Positions 1 through 9,193 of a stretch of DNA of 64,000 bases are shown here, piece after piece (position 1 is the first letter of the stretch; every line of letters starts with the position of its first letter). The position numbers and the translations under genes are program-made. Origin of the DNA: Serratia sp. AKBS12 (GTDB taxonomy: Bacteria; Pseudomonadota; Gammaproteobacteria; Enterobacterales; Enterobacteriaceae). The stretch covers positions 1 through 64,000 of the forward strand of contig NZ_JANUSB010000010.1 of assembly GCF_024793895.1 (NCBI RefSeq), given 5' to 3'. Below the pieces are notes generated by a model that was not told the origin of the DNA, ran no database searches, and saw nothing but the letters and a program-made list of their open reading frames with translations.

Positions 1-344
1 CGGAAACCCCGGAAACCCCGGAAACCCCGGAAACCCCGGAAACCCCGGAAACCCCGGATAATGGGGTCCACGCCAGTTGGCAGGCTGCTAAAGTATACGT
101 TGGCGGAGACGTAGTTAGTTGGCAAGGTAAAGAATATAAAGCTCGCTGGTGGACGCAAGGCGATCGGCCTGGTAGCAGTGATGTATGGGAAAACCTGAAT
201 AAGGCGGACCAACAGGAGTGGAATGTTGATACTGTTTACCATGGTGGTGATACTGCGATCTGGCAAGGTAAAAACTGGAAAGCGAAATGGTGGACGAAAG
301 GTGAACAACCCGGGACCAGTTCAGTTTGGGAAATGGTTAAATAA
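1..344 (+). CDS. C-terminal part of a secreted chitin-binding protein or chitinase (5' truncated)
   Basis: The open frame enters from the left edge and stops at 342-344. It begins with six Glu-Thr-Pro repeats, a typical secreted-enzyme linker, followed by two consecutive carbohydrate-binding modules of the ChtBD3 (CBM5/12) type. Each module is about 40 residues and carries the aromatic pattern of the family (for example WQGKEYKARWWTQG in the first and WQGKNWKAKWWTKG in the second). Such tandem modules sit at the C-terminus of chitinases and chitin-active LPMOs and bind crystalline chitin outside the cell. The catalytic part lies outside the window, so the enzyme class is unknown. The neighbouring LPMO and chitinase genes support a role in chitin degradation. 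Confidence 0.85.
   Translation, partial: ETPETPETPETPETPETPDNGVHASWQAAKVYVGGDVVSWQGKEYKARWWTQGDRPGSSDVWENLNKADQQEWNVDTVYHGGDTAIWQGKNWKAKWWTKGEQPGTSSVWEMVK
2..58 (+). repeat. 9-bp tandem repeat encoding a Glu-Thr-Pro linker
   Basis: The unit GGAAACCCC is repeated six times without a mismatch at the window edge and may continue to the left. Because the unit is nine bases long, copy-number change keeps the frame and would only lengthen or shorten the linker of the chitin-binding protein. Confidence 0.9.
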
Positions 345-414
345 TAGAATATTGATTTCCTGATTGCCGGGGAAATATTTAACCTTACTATCGGTAATGT
401 TTTCGGTATTAAAA

Positions 415-446
415 ACGCTCGATGAGTTTCATCGGGCGTTTTTTTA
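415..446 (+). terminator. Rho-independent terminator of the chitin-binding protein gene
   Basis: A 10-bp stem (ACGCTCGATG with CATCGGGCGT, one G-U pair) with a 5-base loop is followed by a run of seven to eight T residues. It lies 70 bases after the stop codon at 344. Confidence 0.85.
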
Positions 447-1390
447 TTGTCACAATAAGAATGGCCATTGTGTTCTTCCGGTAATAATGTGTGTATAGTT
501 ACCTATTAAAAATAATCAGCGGCACACTATTTACCTTGGAAGTATAAATACGCATACATTGTTTCCTGTTAAAATAGGGAATGGCTAATTATACGCAATT
601 GCTCCTGTACCAGAGTATTCAGAGATGCATATAGTCATTCACAATTATATTCGCTAAGTCATTTCTCGATAATTTTCCACGCTTTATTTAGCGATATGGA
701 TAAACAAACGCCTGCCACTTTGGTCGGTAATCCTTCAAAAAACACACCCGTGCAACAGTGCCGTGCAGCGGTAACAGCCATGGATTCTCGCAATTGGCCA
801 CAGGCCGTACGGGCAGATTCATGTCGAGTTCGATGATCAGTCGGAGATTTTTAAACCAACCGCAGGGGATACCTGAAGAGAGTAGTTACAGGCTCGCGTA
901 TCTATTCATGAAAACTACTGACTCGTGCTCTGTTTTAGTGCTATCGGTAATGCGGATTACGCGACGGTAGGTGATAATTTCCTCTGCGGCGGGAGCGGTT
1001 TCAGCAAGCAGTAGAATTGTTGGGTACGTTGGTAATCCGCGAGATAGGCAGATGCCGTAGTGTCTGAAACAGTTCACTGAATCCATGCGTGGGCGATGCT
1101 AAGTAACCTACAGAATGTGCGCTGACAACCGGATTGACATGAATTAGGTCTGAGTGATAGCCGTAAGCCGCTCGTCTTTGAAGTCGAAATACGGTAGGTG
1201 TCTTCTATCGTTCAGCCATCTTGAAGGCGGTAATTATCTGGTGTTTGATAAAAGGGGCTTCACGCTTAGCGATCCCCTCGAGACAACATCAAAATGCCGG
1301 GAGATCCCCTAAAGGTGCATGGTTTATTTGAGCGAGGATATTATCAACAGGCCGCTATTTATAAGGTGCGGCTAAATTGAATAAATGGAG
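447..1390. other. Gene-free region, possibly a decayed sequence
   Basis: No open frame here has a convincing start, ribosome site or recognisable protein pattern. Short frames of 60-70 codons exist on both strands. A few stretches (for example around 800-870 and 940-1010) read like coding sequence but are cut by stop codons. The region may be remnant DNA of a lost gene; I cannot name its source. Confidence 0.4.
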
Positions 1391-1425
1391 AAAAAAGATA
1401 ACAGGCTGAGAGACAGCCTGTTATC
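1391..1425 (-). terminator. Rho-independent terminator of the large LPMO gene
   Basis: A perfect 12-bp stem (GATAACAGGCTG and its complement) with a 5-base loop is followed, on the minus strand, by six T residues. It lies about 65 bases beyond the stop codon of the minus-strand LPMO gene. Confidence 0.9.
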
Positions 1426-1490
1426 TGGTTTTAATAAATTAACCGGTATGTTTGCGCCAAGCTAAAGGCAAACCGGTATAATACCGTTTG

Positions 1491-3410
1491 TTATTTAAGT
1501 TTCCAGATTGAGCTTTTTCCTGGAACTGTATTTTGAGGAGCCCATTGAGTGGCTACGTATACTTTTCCTTCATAGATTACGGCGTTGCCTGACTCATAAA
1601 CCATAGTAGACTGCCAATTAACTGGCTTGGCATTGTCATATAGTTTCCAGTCTTGACCTTTCCCCGGTTCGGCCTGTGTCCAGTTGCGAGCCTGGTAATT
1701 AATACCTTTCCAAGTTACCGTATTACCTGCAACATAGGTATTACCTGAAATCCAGGGTTTATGTGCTGACGTACCTTCATCACCAGGGTTATTATTGTTT
1801 GCCGTCACTTTTAGTATGCGTGAGTTATTGGCGCTACGTTCACCGTTGTTAAGTCTTGCTGAAACGGTAATTTGATAGTCGCCTGCTGCCAGGCCAGATT
1901 TCACCACCCCATCTTGAGAAATACCATTCGAAATTTCAGCGCCATCTTTCGCCAGCTTCCAATCATAACTAACGATTCCCTGATTATAATCAAAGTTGGC
2001 TTTAGCGTTGTATTTTGCACTTTGCTCGGCAGAAATACTGCTTGGCCCGGTCAAGCTAACGCTTGGTGCCAATATGTTGACTTTTAGGGTTGCCTTGCCG
2101 TGTTCACCTTTTTGGTTAGTACCTGTCAATTCAAAGGTTGCGTTAGCTCCACCGCCCACGCCGGCAGGAATTACGATATTTGTCACTGGCTTATCGACAA
2201 CAGAAGCATAGATGCGTTCGTCGCCGGCTACCCGTGTCCATTGCCACTTAACAACGTTTTTATCGCTGCTGCCGGTAATCTTATAACTATAATTAGCACT
2301 AATTGTCGAAATAGGATCGATCATATAGCGATCGAGAGTGACAACCGGTACGGTGATGTTTTTGACAATTTCAATGGCGTAACCATGTCGTTTATCATTA
2401 ACAAACACATTGTTTTGTCGTGGTTGCTGTTGGTTAAAACTGATAGTTTCATCTGGCTGTAGCTGTCCAATCTGTACCAGGTTACCGTGCGTACGATTGA
2501 TTTTATCGGCTAACTCTACTACCCAAGCGCTATTTTCAGCATTCTGGGCGTTGATTGTAACTGATTCATCAACGATATTATCGCCACGAGTACCGCCCAT
2601 TAAACGAAAACGCACTTGCTCTCCGATTGCAGGGATATGTGCAGCCGTAATGAATGAACCCTTGTCAAACCAGCCGATTTGCGCACCATCCTCTTCTTCA
2701 TGCCCTTCATCCCCCCCCGGGTTTTCGATTCCAGTACGAGGCTTGATATTGACATCACTACAGCCATAGAAACCTTCTCCAGCAGGATCGATACGTTGCC
2801 AACGGGTAAAGATAATGGCTTTACCTGTTCGATCGGCAGGGATTGTGACATTAATGGTATGCCGCACGCTTAAATCACCTGCCGTAATGTCAAACCGTTT
2901 CAGCAGTTCCACATCATCCCAACCCAGGGCTTTCTTGGTCGGATCGACGCTTTTTTTATTGATGTAAAACTCAATAAACGAGGGAGAGTGAGTGGCCGTA
3001 TAGTAATAGGTCATTTTTACGTTGCCATTACTGTCAGGTGTCAGCGTGGTTGAAGTCCAGTCAGTACGGGGTTGATTGAAACCAGCATATTCTGGGTGCT
3101 TCCCCGTACAAAGCATACCATCAGGCACGCCCCGTTTGGCCTCAGCCAAGCCATGAGGTGCAGGGGCAAAACCGGTATAGCCGTTCCAGCCATCAAAAGC
3201 AGCCTGTTTGGCTGGGCTGTTTTCCAATGCAGCTTTACACGCCGCGCTCTTCATTGCCCCGGGATTCCAATGATTTCCCTGGGACTTGCATTCATAATGG
3301 CGAGCTTTGGGTGACTCTAAAGCCCCATGACCAAATGCGGGGCCGATGATCGACGTTGCCCCGATACTGGCTATAACGACAGAAAGTACTTTATTTTTAG
3401 AAAAAAACAT
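1491..3410 (-). CDS. Multidomain GbpA-like chitin-active lytic polysaccharide monooxygenase (AA10)
   Basis: This 639-aa secreted protein should cleave crystalline chitin oxidatively with a copper ion held by the N-terminal histidine. Signal peptidase cleavage after residue 27 (PAFG) leaves His28 as the mature first residue. His141 (TATHSPSF) completes the histidine brace and Phe214 (GEGFYGCSDV) is the usual axial aromatic. The AA10 domain covers about 28-221. An acidic linker precedes a GbpA-like middle domain (about 246-345) and Ig/PKD-like beta domains (about 350-530), and two ChtBD3 modules lie at about 545-590 and 593-639. The length exceeds the simple CBP21-type LPMO by some 400 residues and is closer to Vibrio GbpA architecture. 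GbpA homologues are type II secretion substrates, and a secretion locus lies in this window. Confidence 0.92.
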   Translation of the reverse strand: MFFSKNKVLSVVIASIGATSIIGPAFGHGALESPKARHYECKSQGNHWNPGAMKSAACKAALENSPAKQAAFDGWNGYTGFAPAPHGLAEAKRGVPDGMLCTGKHPEYAGFNQPRTDWTSTTLTPDSNGNVKMTYYYTATHSPSFIEFYINKKSVDPTKKALGWDDVELLKRFDITAGDLSVRHTINVTIPADRTGKAIIFTRWQRIDPAGEGFYGCSDVNIKPRTGIENPGGDEGHEEEDGAQIGWFDKGSFITAAHIPAIGEQVRFRLMGGTRGDNIVDESVTINAQNAENSAWVVELADKINRTHGNLVQIGQLQPDETISFNQQQPRQNNVFVNDKRHGYAIEIVKNITVPVVTLDRYMIDPISTISANYSYKITGSSDKNVVKWQWTRVAGDERIYASVVDKPVTNIVIPAGVGGGANATFELTGTNQKGEHGKATLKVNILAPSVSLTGPSSISAEQSAKYNAKANFDYNQGIVSYDWKLAKDGAEISNGISQDGVVKSGLAAGDYQITVSARLNNGERSANNSRILKVTANNNNPGDEGTSAHKPWISGNTYVAGNTVTWKGINYQARNWTQAEPGKGQDWKLYDNAKPVNWQSTMVYESGNAVIYEGKVYVATQWAPQNTVPGKSSIWKLK

Positions 3411-3530
3411 ATTTATTTATTCCGCGTGGCTATTTTTACATGTAAAAATGAGGCATTAAAATAATCTTAATGCTCTCATTTTTGTACTGGAAACTTCTTT
3501 TTTTTACTGGGTTTTTTCTTGTTTTTTAGA

Positions 3531-3971
3531 TTATTTCAAAATTGGGACGGTAAGTTTTTCTATCTTTCCATTTTCGCTGGAGGCTAGAGAAATCACTACG
3601 TGGGTTTGTAGCGGTAGATGATGCTTGCAGACGCCATGTATGACGAAATGTTCACCTGGTTGAATATCTGTTTTCCCCAGGGTAACCGGCATGTTATCTG
3701 GAATAAGATTGATCTCTGGTTGTAAATGTACAACCTTGTTACTGGTGTTTGTTACGACAAGGTCGCCACTCTTTTGTGACCAGACAAGTTTCTTCCAAAT
3801 ATCCTTTTCATTTTGTTGAGATGGCACAGGAGTTTTTGCCATTTGCATTGAATTTTTCTCTGAAGAGGGCGTTATGGCAACTTTATCATGCGCTACTGGT
3901 GAAGCATGTAGTACCGAAGACGTCATCATAAGAAAAAGAGTCGATAAAAAAATTCTTGCTTTAACTTTCAT
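3531..3971 (-). CDS. Small secreted protein, possibly chaperone-domain-like
   Basis: The ATG at 3971 gives a 146-aa product with a clear signal peptide (hydrophobic stretch LSTLFLMM, cleavage near VLHA). A TTG five codons upstream is open too but weaker. The mature N-terminus is polar and probably flexible. The second half is beta-rich (LVVTNTSNKVVHLQPE...IQPGEHFVIHG) and faintly resembles the C-terminal Ig-like domain of PapD-type chaperones, with one cysteine only. I do not recognise the family with certainty. Position between an LPMO and a chitinase, all on the same strand, suggests a periplasmic or exported accessory factor. It may be transcribed with the LPMO: the gap to the LPMO start is about 120 bases. 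Confidence 0.65.
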   Translation of the reverse strand: MKVKARIFLSTLFLMMTSSVLHASPVAHDKVAITPSSEKNSMQMAKTPVPSQQNEKDIWKKLVWSQKSGDLVVTNTSNKVVHLQPEINLIPDNMPVTLGKTDIQPGEHFVIHGVCKHHLPLQTHVVISLASSENGKIEKLTVPILK

Positions 3972-4068
3972 TAAAATAATACTCAAGGCTATTAAGTTTG
4001 TATTGAATAAGCTTTTGCCTCTTTCTGATTATTGGTTGGTAACCAGAGGCGTTGCCATTATGCGACTT

Positions 4069-4097
4069 AAAACGCAATGCCATAGATTGGCATTGCG
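4069..4097 (-). terminator. Hairpin terminator after the chitinase gene
   Basis: A perfect 10-bp stem (CGCAATGCCA with TGGCATTGCG, 5-base loop) is followed on the minus strand by only four T residues. It lies 70 bases beyond the chitinase stop codon, so at least partial termination is likely. Confidence 0.6.
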
Positions 4098-4166
4098 GCG
4101 TTGTTGAAATTTGTGACTGATCCGCACAAAAGGGCTTAATGGCTTAGTAAATCCTACATGAAAATA

Positions 4167-6194
4167 TTATTTTTCCTGCGCCCATAAACTTAATGCGACG
4201 TCTGGTGCCCAGTGGGCTGCACTGGTATGTGGGTTAATACAACGATATACCTTTCCATTATAATGAACCCGGTCACCTTTGTGATAATTCTTGCCGGTTG
4301 TAAACTCCGTAATAGCATGTTCACCGTCATTGTCTGGTGTTTGATCCCCACCATTATCAGGCAGCTGTTCGCCGTCGTTACCTGGATTATGATCGCTATC
4401 CCCACCCGGTGCGTTTTCACCGTCTGGCAACCACAGGCTGTGCGCGACATCGGGTGCCCAGTGTGCTGCGGCAGTATGTGCATTGATGCAGCGATAAACC
4501 TTGCCATTGTAGATAACTTTATCGCCTTTTACATACGACTTTCCTGGTATGAAAGTGTTCGTGCCCTGGCCATGATCGCCATCATTGCCGGGCTCCGACA
4601 GCGTTTTCACCATTAATGTCTGGCTTTTAGCCGAGTTATTGCCGGCGGCGTCTACGGCGACAATTTGATAGGCGTATTGGTTACCTGCTTTCAGATTATT
4701 ATCACTCCAATTTGTGACTTTACTGGTTGCGACAGCGATACCGTTACGCCAGATCTGATAATGTATGACTCCAACATTATCGGTCGCCGCTTGCCAGTTC
4801 AGCGTTACACTGGTTTGGCTAATGTGGGAAGCCTGGATACCCTGCGGAGTACTCGGTAGCTGGATGTCCTGTTCTGGCTGGTTATTGTCAGCTGCGCTGG
4901 TTACCAGGGTTGTCGCACTCGCCTCTGAATGATTTCCGGCTTTGTCTACGGCAATGACATAATAACCATACGTGGTTGCCGGCTTGATATTTTTATCTTT
5001 CCATTCAGGCACAATGGCGTGTGCCACCTTGCTGCCGTCACGCCAAATCTCGTAGTGATCCACCCCTTGGTTGTCTTGCGAGGCGGTCCAGGTCAAAGAA
5101 ATGGTCTCATCGATGGCTAAACCGATGGGTTTGCCTGGACGTGAAGGCGCCTCAGTATCGGGAGCCGCAGGGATATCGTCGTGCACCAGACCGGTATAGC
5201 GATTAACAAACTCGTAGCCATACGCATTACCGTTAGCATCACGCCCCGCGTCCCAGTTGACTGACCAGGTCATTAATCCCTTGATCGGTGTGCCTTGTGC
5301 AGCCAATTTTTCCAGCGCGCTGCGTAGATCGGCTTCTTTCTTAACGTAGCCGCTGCCAGCGGCATCTGGGTTACTTGGCAAACCAATCACCAATTTTTCC
5401 GCCGGAATCTGAATGTAACCCCGAGTACCGTGGATAAACGAGTCCGTTAGATAGAATAAAAATTCAGCCTTACGTGCTTCATTATTCTGTGCCAAATAAC
5501 CGACGCCTGGTACATCAACGCCGTCCCCAGCCTGGTTATAATATTGCGGTGAAATAAAATCGTAATAGCCTTCGAGACTCTTGACCAGTGTTTCATAGCC
5601 TGCATTTTTACGCAGGTGTGGGAACTCGGGAGCCATACTAATGATAAATTTAGGATATTGCTGCTTAACCATTTTCAATGCCGCAGGGATCTCGGTTGCG
5701 TTGGCACCAGCGGTTATTGCTGAACCTTCCAGATCAATATCCAAACCGTCAAAGCCATACATATCTATCAATTTGATAATTTCGTTGGCAAATTGTTTCG
5801 CATCGCCTGTTTTCAATGCTATATGTGCATCAGCGCCGCCAAGTGAAAGCAGAACCGCTCGGCCTTGCGCATTTAATTTTCCGACTTCCGCACGGAACTC
5901 GGCGTCTGACATGTTATAAGGTTTGAATGTGGGAATGCCATCCCCCGTCATGAAGGCAACTGTGACTACGTTATATCCTTCCGGTACTTGAGAAAGGGGG
6001 AACTCTGCGGAAGTACCCCGCTGGTAACCATCGGATTTACTGGCCCAGTTATGCCAAAAACCGACCATGATTTTTTTAGTGCTGATATCTGGCATGGCAG
6101 ATGCGGCATCCTGAACGGAGGCGTGAGATAATGCCGATACTCCTGCCAACATTAAGCAGGTTGTCAATGTCGTTAATTTTAGTAGCTTTTTCAT
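4167..6194 (-). CDS. Secreted GH18 chitinase with two Fn3 and two chitin-binding modules
   Basis: This 675-aa enzyme should hydrolyse beta-1,4-GlcNAc links of chitin. A signal peptide (cleavage near SHA, residue 25) precedes a GH18 TIM barrel at about 38-340. The catalytic motif DGLDIDLE has Glu156 as the acid and Asp152/Asp154 before it; the SLGG strand and the YYN motif of the barrel are also present. Two fibronectin type III domains follow (about 349-432 and 440-530), then two ChtBD3 modules (about 545-592 and 625-675) separated by an Asp/Gly/Asn-rich linker. The arrangement resembles chitinase D-type bacterial enzymes and Yersinia ChiY. With the neighbouring LPMOs it would convert chitin to soluble oligosaccharides outside the cell; type II export is inferred from context. 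Confidence 0.93.
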   Translation of the reverse strand: MKKLLKLTTLTTCLMLAGVSALSHASVQDAASAMPDISTKKIMVGFWHNWASKSDGYQRGTSAEFPLSQVPEGYNVVTVAFMTGDGIPTFKPYNMSDAEFRAEVGKLNAQGRAVLLSLGGADAHIALKTGDAKQFANEIIKLIDMYGFDGLDIDLEGSAITAGANATEIPAALKMVKQQYPKFIISMAPEFPHLRKNAGYETLVKSLEGYYDFISPQYYNQAGDGVDVPGVGYLAQNNEARKAEFLFYLTDSFIHGTRGYIQIPAEKLVIGLPSNPDAAGSGYVKKEADLRSALEKLAAQGTPIKGLMTWSVNWDAGRDANGNAYGYEFVNRYTGLVHDDIPAAPDTEAPSRPGKPIGLAIDETISLTWTASQDNQGVDHYEIWRDGSKVAHAIVPEWKDKNIKPATTYGYYVIAVDKAGNHSEASATTLVTSAADNNQPEQDIQLPSTPQGIQASHISQTSVTLNWQAATDNVGVIHYQIWRNGIAVATSKVTNWSDNNLKAGNQYAYQIVAVDAAGNNSAKSQTLMVKTLSEPGNDGDHGQGTNTFIPGKSYVKGDKVIYNGKVYRCINAHTAAAHWAPDVAHSLWLPDGENAPGGDSDHNPGNDGEQLPDNGGDQTPDNDGEHAITEFTTGKNYHKGDRVHYNGKVYRCINPHTSAAHWAPDVALSLWAQEK

Positions 6195-6405
6195 TTAAAC
6201 GTTTTCTGTTTTGTTAGTGATTGAATACGGTTGTTCGTACCAGTTTTTAAGTTCTGCTGGCATTTCTATCAATATTAATCATTGCTAAATTTCATGTAAT
6301 TAAGAATGTATGCGTAAATGTATAGGGAAATCCCATATCATCAAGATAATTCCTAATAACCTGACTTTGAAATTTTTATTACGAATACAGGTAAATTTTT
6401 TTAGG

Positions 6406-7089
6406 TCAAATGGCGATATCAAACATGCGCGTTTGTGACAGTAGGCAATAAAGTTGACAATCGGTTTTTACTCCGAGCTTTTCCATGGCCTTGAGTTTAT
6501 GTGCACTGACGGTTTTATTACTCAAGTTCATTTTAGCGGAGATTGCCGTCAGGGACAGACCGCGGCACATCATGCGCAATACATCATTTTCTCGCGGTGA
6601 CAGCTCCTGACCAACGAGGGAATCACCGCGAAAGAGTGAATCCATCAGGCCACGTTCGATGTAGGCTTCTCCGTTAAGCACGGAAATGATGGTACGCCAC
6701 AGAGAGCGTTCGCAGGTTTCGCGGCTGATGTAACCGTCGGCACCGGCCTGCAATACCATGCGTATGATGTTGCTGTTACGGTATGGTGACAGCACCACGA
6801 TACGCGTTGCCGGGAATTTCTGCGCCAGCCATTTCACCAGAGCCACACCATCCAGTTCAGAGATCGGGTTGTGAGTTTTCTGGGTTTTTAGCGAGAAACC
6901 GAGAAACAGGATGTCCACCCGCTGCTGGGCAAGCAGATTGCAGAGTTCTGCCGGGGTGTCGGTATCACCGACAACGTTGAAATCGATATTGTCCATGCTG
7001 TATTCAGTGGTGGACATGTTATGGATCATCGACAGCACGCCACGACGGATAATGGTGTGCTCATCAGCAATAGCAATATTAATAGACAT
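6406..7089 (-). CDS. RcsB-like LuxR-family regulator with degenerate receiver domain (copy 1)
   Basis: The 227-aa protein has a receiver-like domain (1-125) and a LuxR-type helix-turn-helix at about 155-215 (LSPRENDVLRMMCRGLSLTAISAKMNLSNKTVSAHK). Length and C-terminal pattern are closest to RcsB. The aligned phospho-acceptor position is Gly64 (DILFLGFSL where RcsB has a DLSMPG-type motif). The acidic pocket is Asp-Glu, and the conserved Lys of the receiver is replaced (GYISRE). Phosphorylation by the usual route is therefore unlikely, and the protein may work constitutively, as a heterodimer partner, or by another signal. A near-identical gene lies at 9196. Its position in the chitin block suggests local control. 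The start ATG is shared by both copies. Confidence 0.9.
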   Translation of the reverse strand: MSINIAIADEHTIIRRGVLSMIHNMSTTEYSMDNIDFNVVGDTDTPAELCNLLAQQRVDILFLGFSLKTQKTHNPISELDGVALVKWLAQKFPATRIVVLSPYRNSNIIRMVLQAGADGYISRETCERSLWRTIISVLNGEAYIERGLMDSLFRGDSLVGQELSPRENDVLRMMCRGLSLTAISAKMNLSNKTVSAHKLKAMEKLGVKTDCQLYCLLSQTRMFDIAI

Positions 7090-7167
7090 ACATCTATCCT
7101 CAGAAAGTGTGTTGGCAATAACGAATGATTTGATGACGCGTAAGTTACGGTATAAAGAGGGTGCTTA

Positions 7168-7187
7168 CTATCATACTAGTCAGAAAA
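7168..7187 (-). promoter_or_regulatory. Conserved promoter-like motif before regulator copy 1
   Basis: On the minus strand the site reads TTTTCTGACTAGTATGATAG and lies 79 bases before the start codon. The same 20 bases occur 80 bases before copy 2, although the flanking DNA has diverged. TATGAT fits a -10 box (5 of 6), and no good -35 box is present, which suggests activator dependence. Related sites precede the two secretion transcription units. Confidence 0.6.
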
Positions 7188-7371
7188 TACTGATGGCGCA
7201 TGGTGTTTACGGAGGGCAGGGGGGCGCTGGCTATTAAGCGAGCTTCTGGGGGATGAGAGCAACGTAATCATTGAAGAGAGAAGTGAACCGGCAGTTTACA
7301 TCTTTTTTAACTCTGGTCCGTTGTTGGGTTCTACTCTCTCTTCAATTTTTGTGAAGATAATTATTTGGTTA

Positions 7372-7899
7372 TCAGGTCATTTTTTTTAAAATTTCCTTTT
7401 TTCCCTGTCGTAAATAGTTAAATACGGCGCCGATATGCGCGATCATGAAAATCCCAAGGGTTATACAACCAATTCGGTGGATTTTGAAAAAGAAATCATT
7501 TACTTCTGGCGTTGTAACCGGTTGAGGTATATACAGAATCCAGAATAAATAGAACCCCTTGGTCAGCATCAGAAACCCGCTGATCAGTACCAGGAAAATT
7601 ACTAAATAAAACACTTCATGTATGAGGGCAATCATCTGCTTTTTTCTTGGGGAAATGTAATCTGGCATTGCAACCGAAGGGCGGAAAAAACGCCAGATGA
7701 AACGTACCAGCATAACCGGGAGTGCCAGCGTTCCTAAAGACATGTTCAATTCTGAAAAGAAGTCGAACCATGCGGTACCTTCTAATGCATGAAGCAAGTA
7801 CCCCATGCACGTTGCATATATGATAATGATGGCAACCAGCCAGTGCATCACCTTTGAAAACCTGTCATAGGTCGTTCTTGTTGGTTCTAGTTGAGACAT
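7372..7899 (-). CDS. Cytochrome b561 (inner-membrane di-heme electron carrier)
   Basis: The 175-aa protein has four predicted membrane helices and the histidine pattern of bacterial cytochrome b561 (YRFSKVMHWLVA-type start with His19, HEVFYLVIFLV, IHRIGCITLGIFMIAHIG). It should accept electrons from quinol and pass them to a periplasmic acceptor. It starts 231 bases from the divergent LPMO gene at 8131. LPMOs need an external reductant, and this position makes the cytochrome a candidate in the electron supply, though direct reduction of a secreted enzyme would need a shuttle. A general quinol or superoxide role, as proposed for CybB, is the alternative. The start has no clear competitor. Confidence 0.88.
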   Translation of the reverse strand: MSQLEPTRTTYDRFSKVMHWLVAIIIIYATCMGYLLHALEGTAWFDFFSELNMSLGTLALPVMLVRFIWRFFRPSVAMPDYISPRKKQMIALIHEVFYLVIFLVLISGFLMLTKGFYLFWILYIPQPVTTPEVNDFFFKIHRIGCITLGIFMIAHIGAVFNYLRQGKKEILKKMT

Positions 7900-8130
7900 T
7901 TATCTATTTTTCAATTGTGGTTCGGTTTTTTGAGAGAGGGGGATTTTTCAGTTTTTTCTGAAGTTATGAAATGAGAATGCTTCCTTAAAATTTAAGATTA
8001 TTCTTTCATTTTTGTTTTTTATTTACCCAGTTCTTTAGCGCCTGGAGGAAATTCTTATTTTAAATTTAGGCTGCGTTGCCATACTGTCCGCTCAAAATTA
8101 TTTCACAAAATATCAATATGGGCAGTTATT

Positions 8131-9057
8131 ATGAAAAAGACAAAGTTAGGCTTGAGTCTCTTGGCATTATTGGCAGCATCGAACGCCTGGTCGCATGGTT
8201 ATGTAAGTGAACCTGCATCTCGCGGATATAGTTGTACTGCCGCAATGGGTAATTTAAATACACAATGTGGTGCGGTGCAGTATGAGCCGCAAAGCGTGGA
8301 AGGACATGATGGTTTTCCCGCCTATCAGGTTCAAGGCAGCGGTGGGGGCATCGTTCATGCACCTAAAGATGGTGAGATTGCCGGTGCCGGCTTGGCTTCG
8401 ATGAGTCCATTGAATGCGCAGAGCGAAAGTCGCTGGTACAAACAGTCAATGAAAGCCGGTAAGCAAACCTTTACCTGGACCTTTACTGCTCCTCACCGCA
8501 CTAAAGACTGGCGTTATTACATAACCAAGCCAGATTGGAACCCGAATAAGCCGTTAACACGCGCTTCCTTTGATACCAAACCTTTTTGTGTGATTGACGG
8601 GAAAAACCAGATCCCTCCATTAGGAAAAAGCCAGCCTCATGAATGCAACGTACCTGAGCGTGATGGCTATCAGGTTATTTTGGCAACCTGGGATGTGGGT
8701 GATACCGATGCCACTTTTTATAATGTTATCGACGTCGATTTCGGTGGACACAATCATCCTGGCGACGATGCGGGTAATGATAATGATACCCCACCAAATA
8801 ACCCTGATGGCGACAACGATGATGCAGTAACGCCACCGCATCCTGACGACGACAATGGCGTTGAGCTGCCTGTTCCAGGTGAATATCCTGGCTGGAAACA
8901 GGGCCATCAGTATAAAGGGGGCGAAATTGTGCGTGGGCGTGATGGGAAACTGTACCAGTGCAAGAGTACCAATGGTGCCAATGGCTGGTGTGGTCTGAAT
9001 CATGCTTATGAGCCAGGTAGCGGCTGGGCATGGTCTGAGGCGTGGACGTTACGCTAA
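8131..9057 (+). CDS. Chitin-active lytic polysaccharide monooxygenase (AA10) with one chitin-binding module
   Basis: The 308-aa secreted copper enzyme is cleaved after residue 21 (NAWS), leaving His22 as the mature N-terminus ([10 protein letters not shown], the CBP21 signature). His122 (TAPHRTKDW) is the second brace histidine and Phe196 ([10 protein letters not shown]) the axial residue. The AA10 domain spans about 22-205, followed by an Asp/Asn/Pro-rich linker (about 206-250) and a C-terminal chitin-binding module (about 255-308) with a cysteine pair. Serratia CBP21 stops after the catalytic domain, so this is an extended form. It complements the larger LPMO at 1491; the two may target different chitin faces. 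The gene is flanked by a cytochrome b561 and the duplicated regulators. Confidence 0.94.
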   Translation: MKKTKLGLSLLALLAASNAWSHGYVSEPASRGYSCTAAMGNLNTQCGAVQYEPQSVEGHDGFPAYQVQGSGGGIVHAPKDGEIAGAGLASMSPLNAQSESRWYKQSMKAGKQTFTWTFTAPHRTKDWRYYITKPDWNPNKPLTRASFDTKPFCVIDGKNQIPPLGKSQPHECNVPERDGYQVILATWDVGDTDATFYNVIDVDFGGHNHPGDDAGNDNDTPPNNPDGDNDDAVTPPHPDDDNGVELPVPGEYPGWKQGHQYKGGEIVRGRDGKLYQCKSTNGANGWCGLNHAYEPGSGWAWSEAWTLR

Positions 9058-9080
9058 CCAAACGCCTCTTTTCCCATGCT

Positions 9081-9110
9081 TCCCCCAATATCCTTCGTGG
9101 TATTGGGGGA
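9081..9110. terminator. Hairpin between convergent LPMO and regulator genes
   Basis: A perfect 10-bp stem (TCCCCCAATA with TATTGGGGGA) encloses a 10-base loop. It has no T run on either strand, so termination would be weak or Rho-assisted; its position 24 bases after the LPMO stop is typical. Confidence 0.45.
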
Positions 9111-9193
9111 CAGCGTATTATGCAAATTTATTCCGGGTGGGTGTCATATTAAAATAGCAATCTGGACCAAATGGCAGTTTATTAATTAATATT

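Noticed and set aside
2-58. Short repeats resembling a CRISPR-like or satellite array
   Set aside because: The unit is only 9 bases, has no spacers and continues as an in-frame protein linker.
758-1086. Two overlapping small open frames on opposite strands
   Set aside because: Neither has a ribosome site, a protein pattern or context; they look like chance frames in decayed DNA.
2100-2769. Open frames of about 120 codons opposite the large LPMO
   Set aside because: They lie antisense to a gene with clear domains and carry no pattern of their own.
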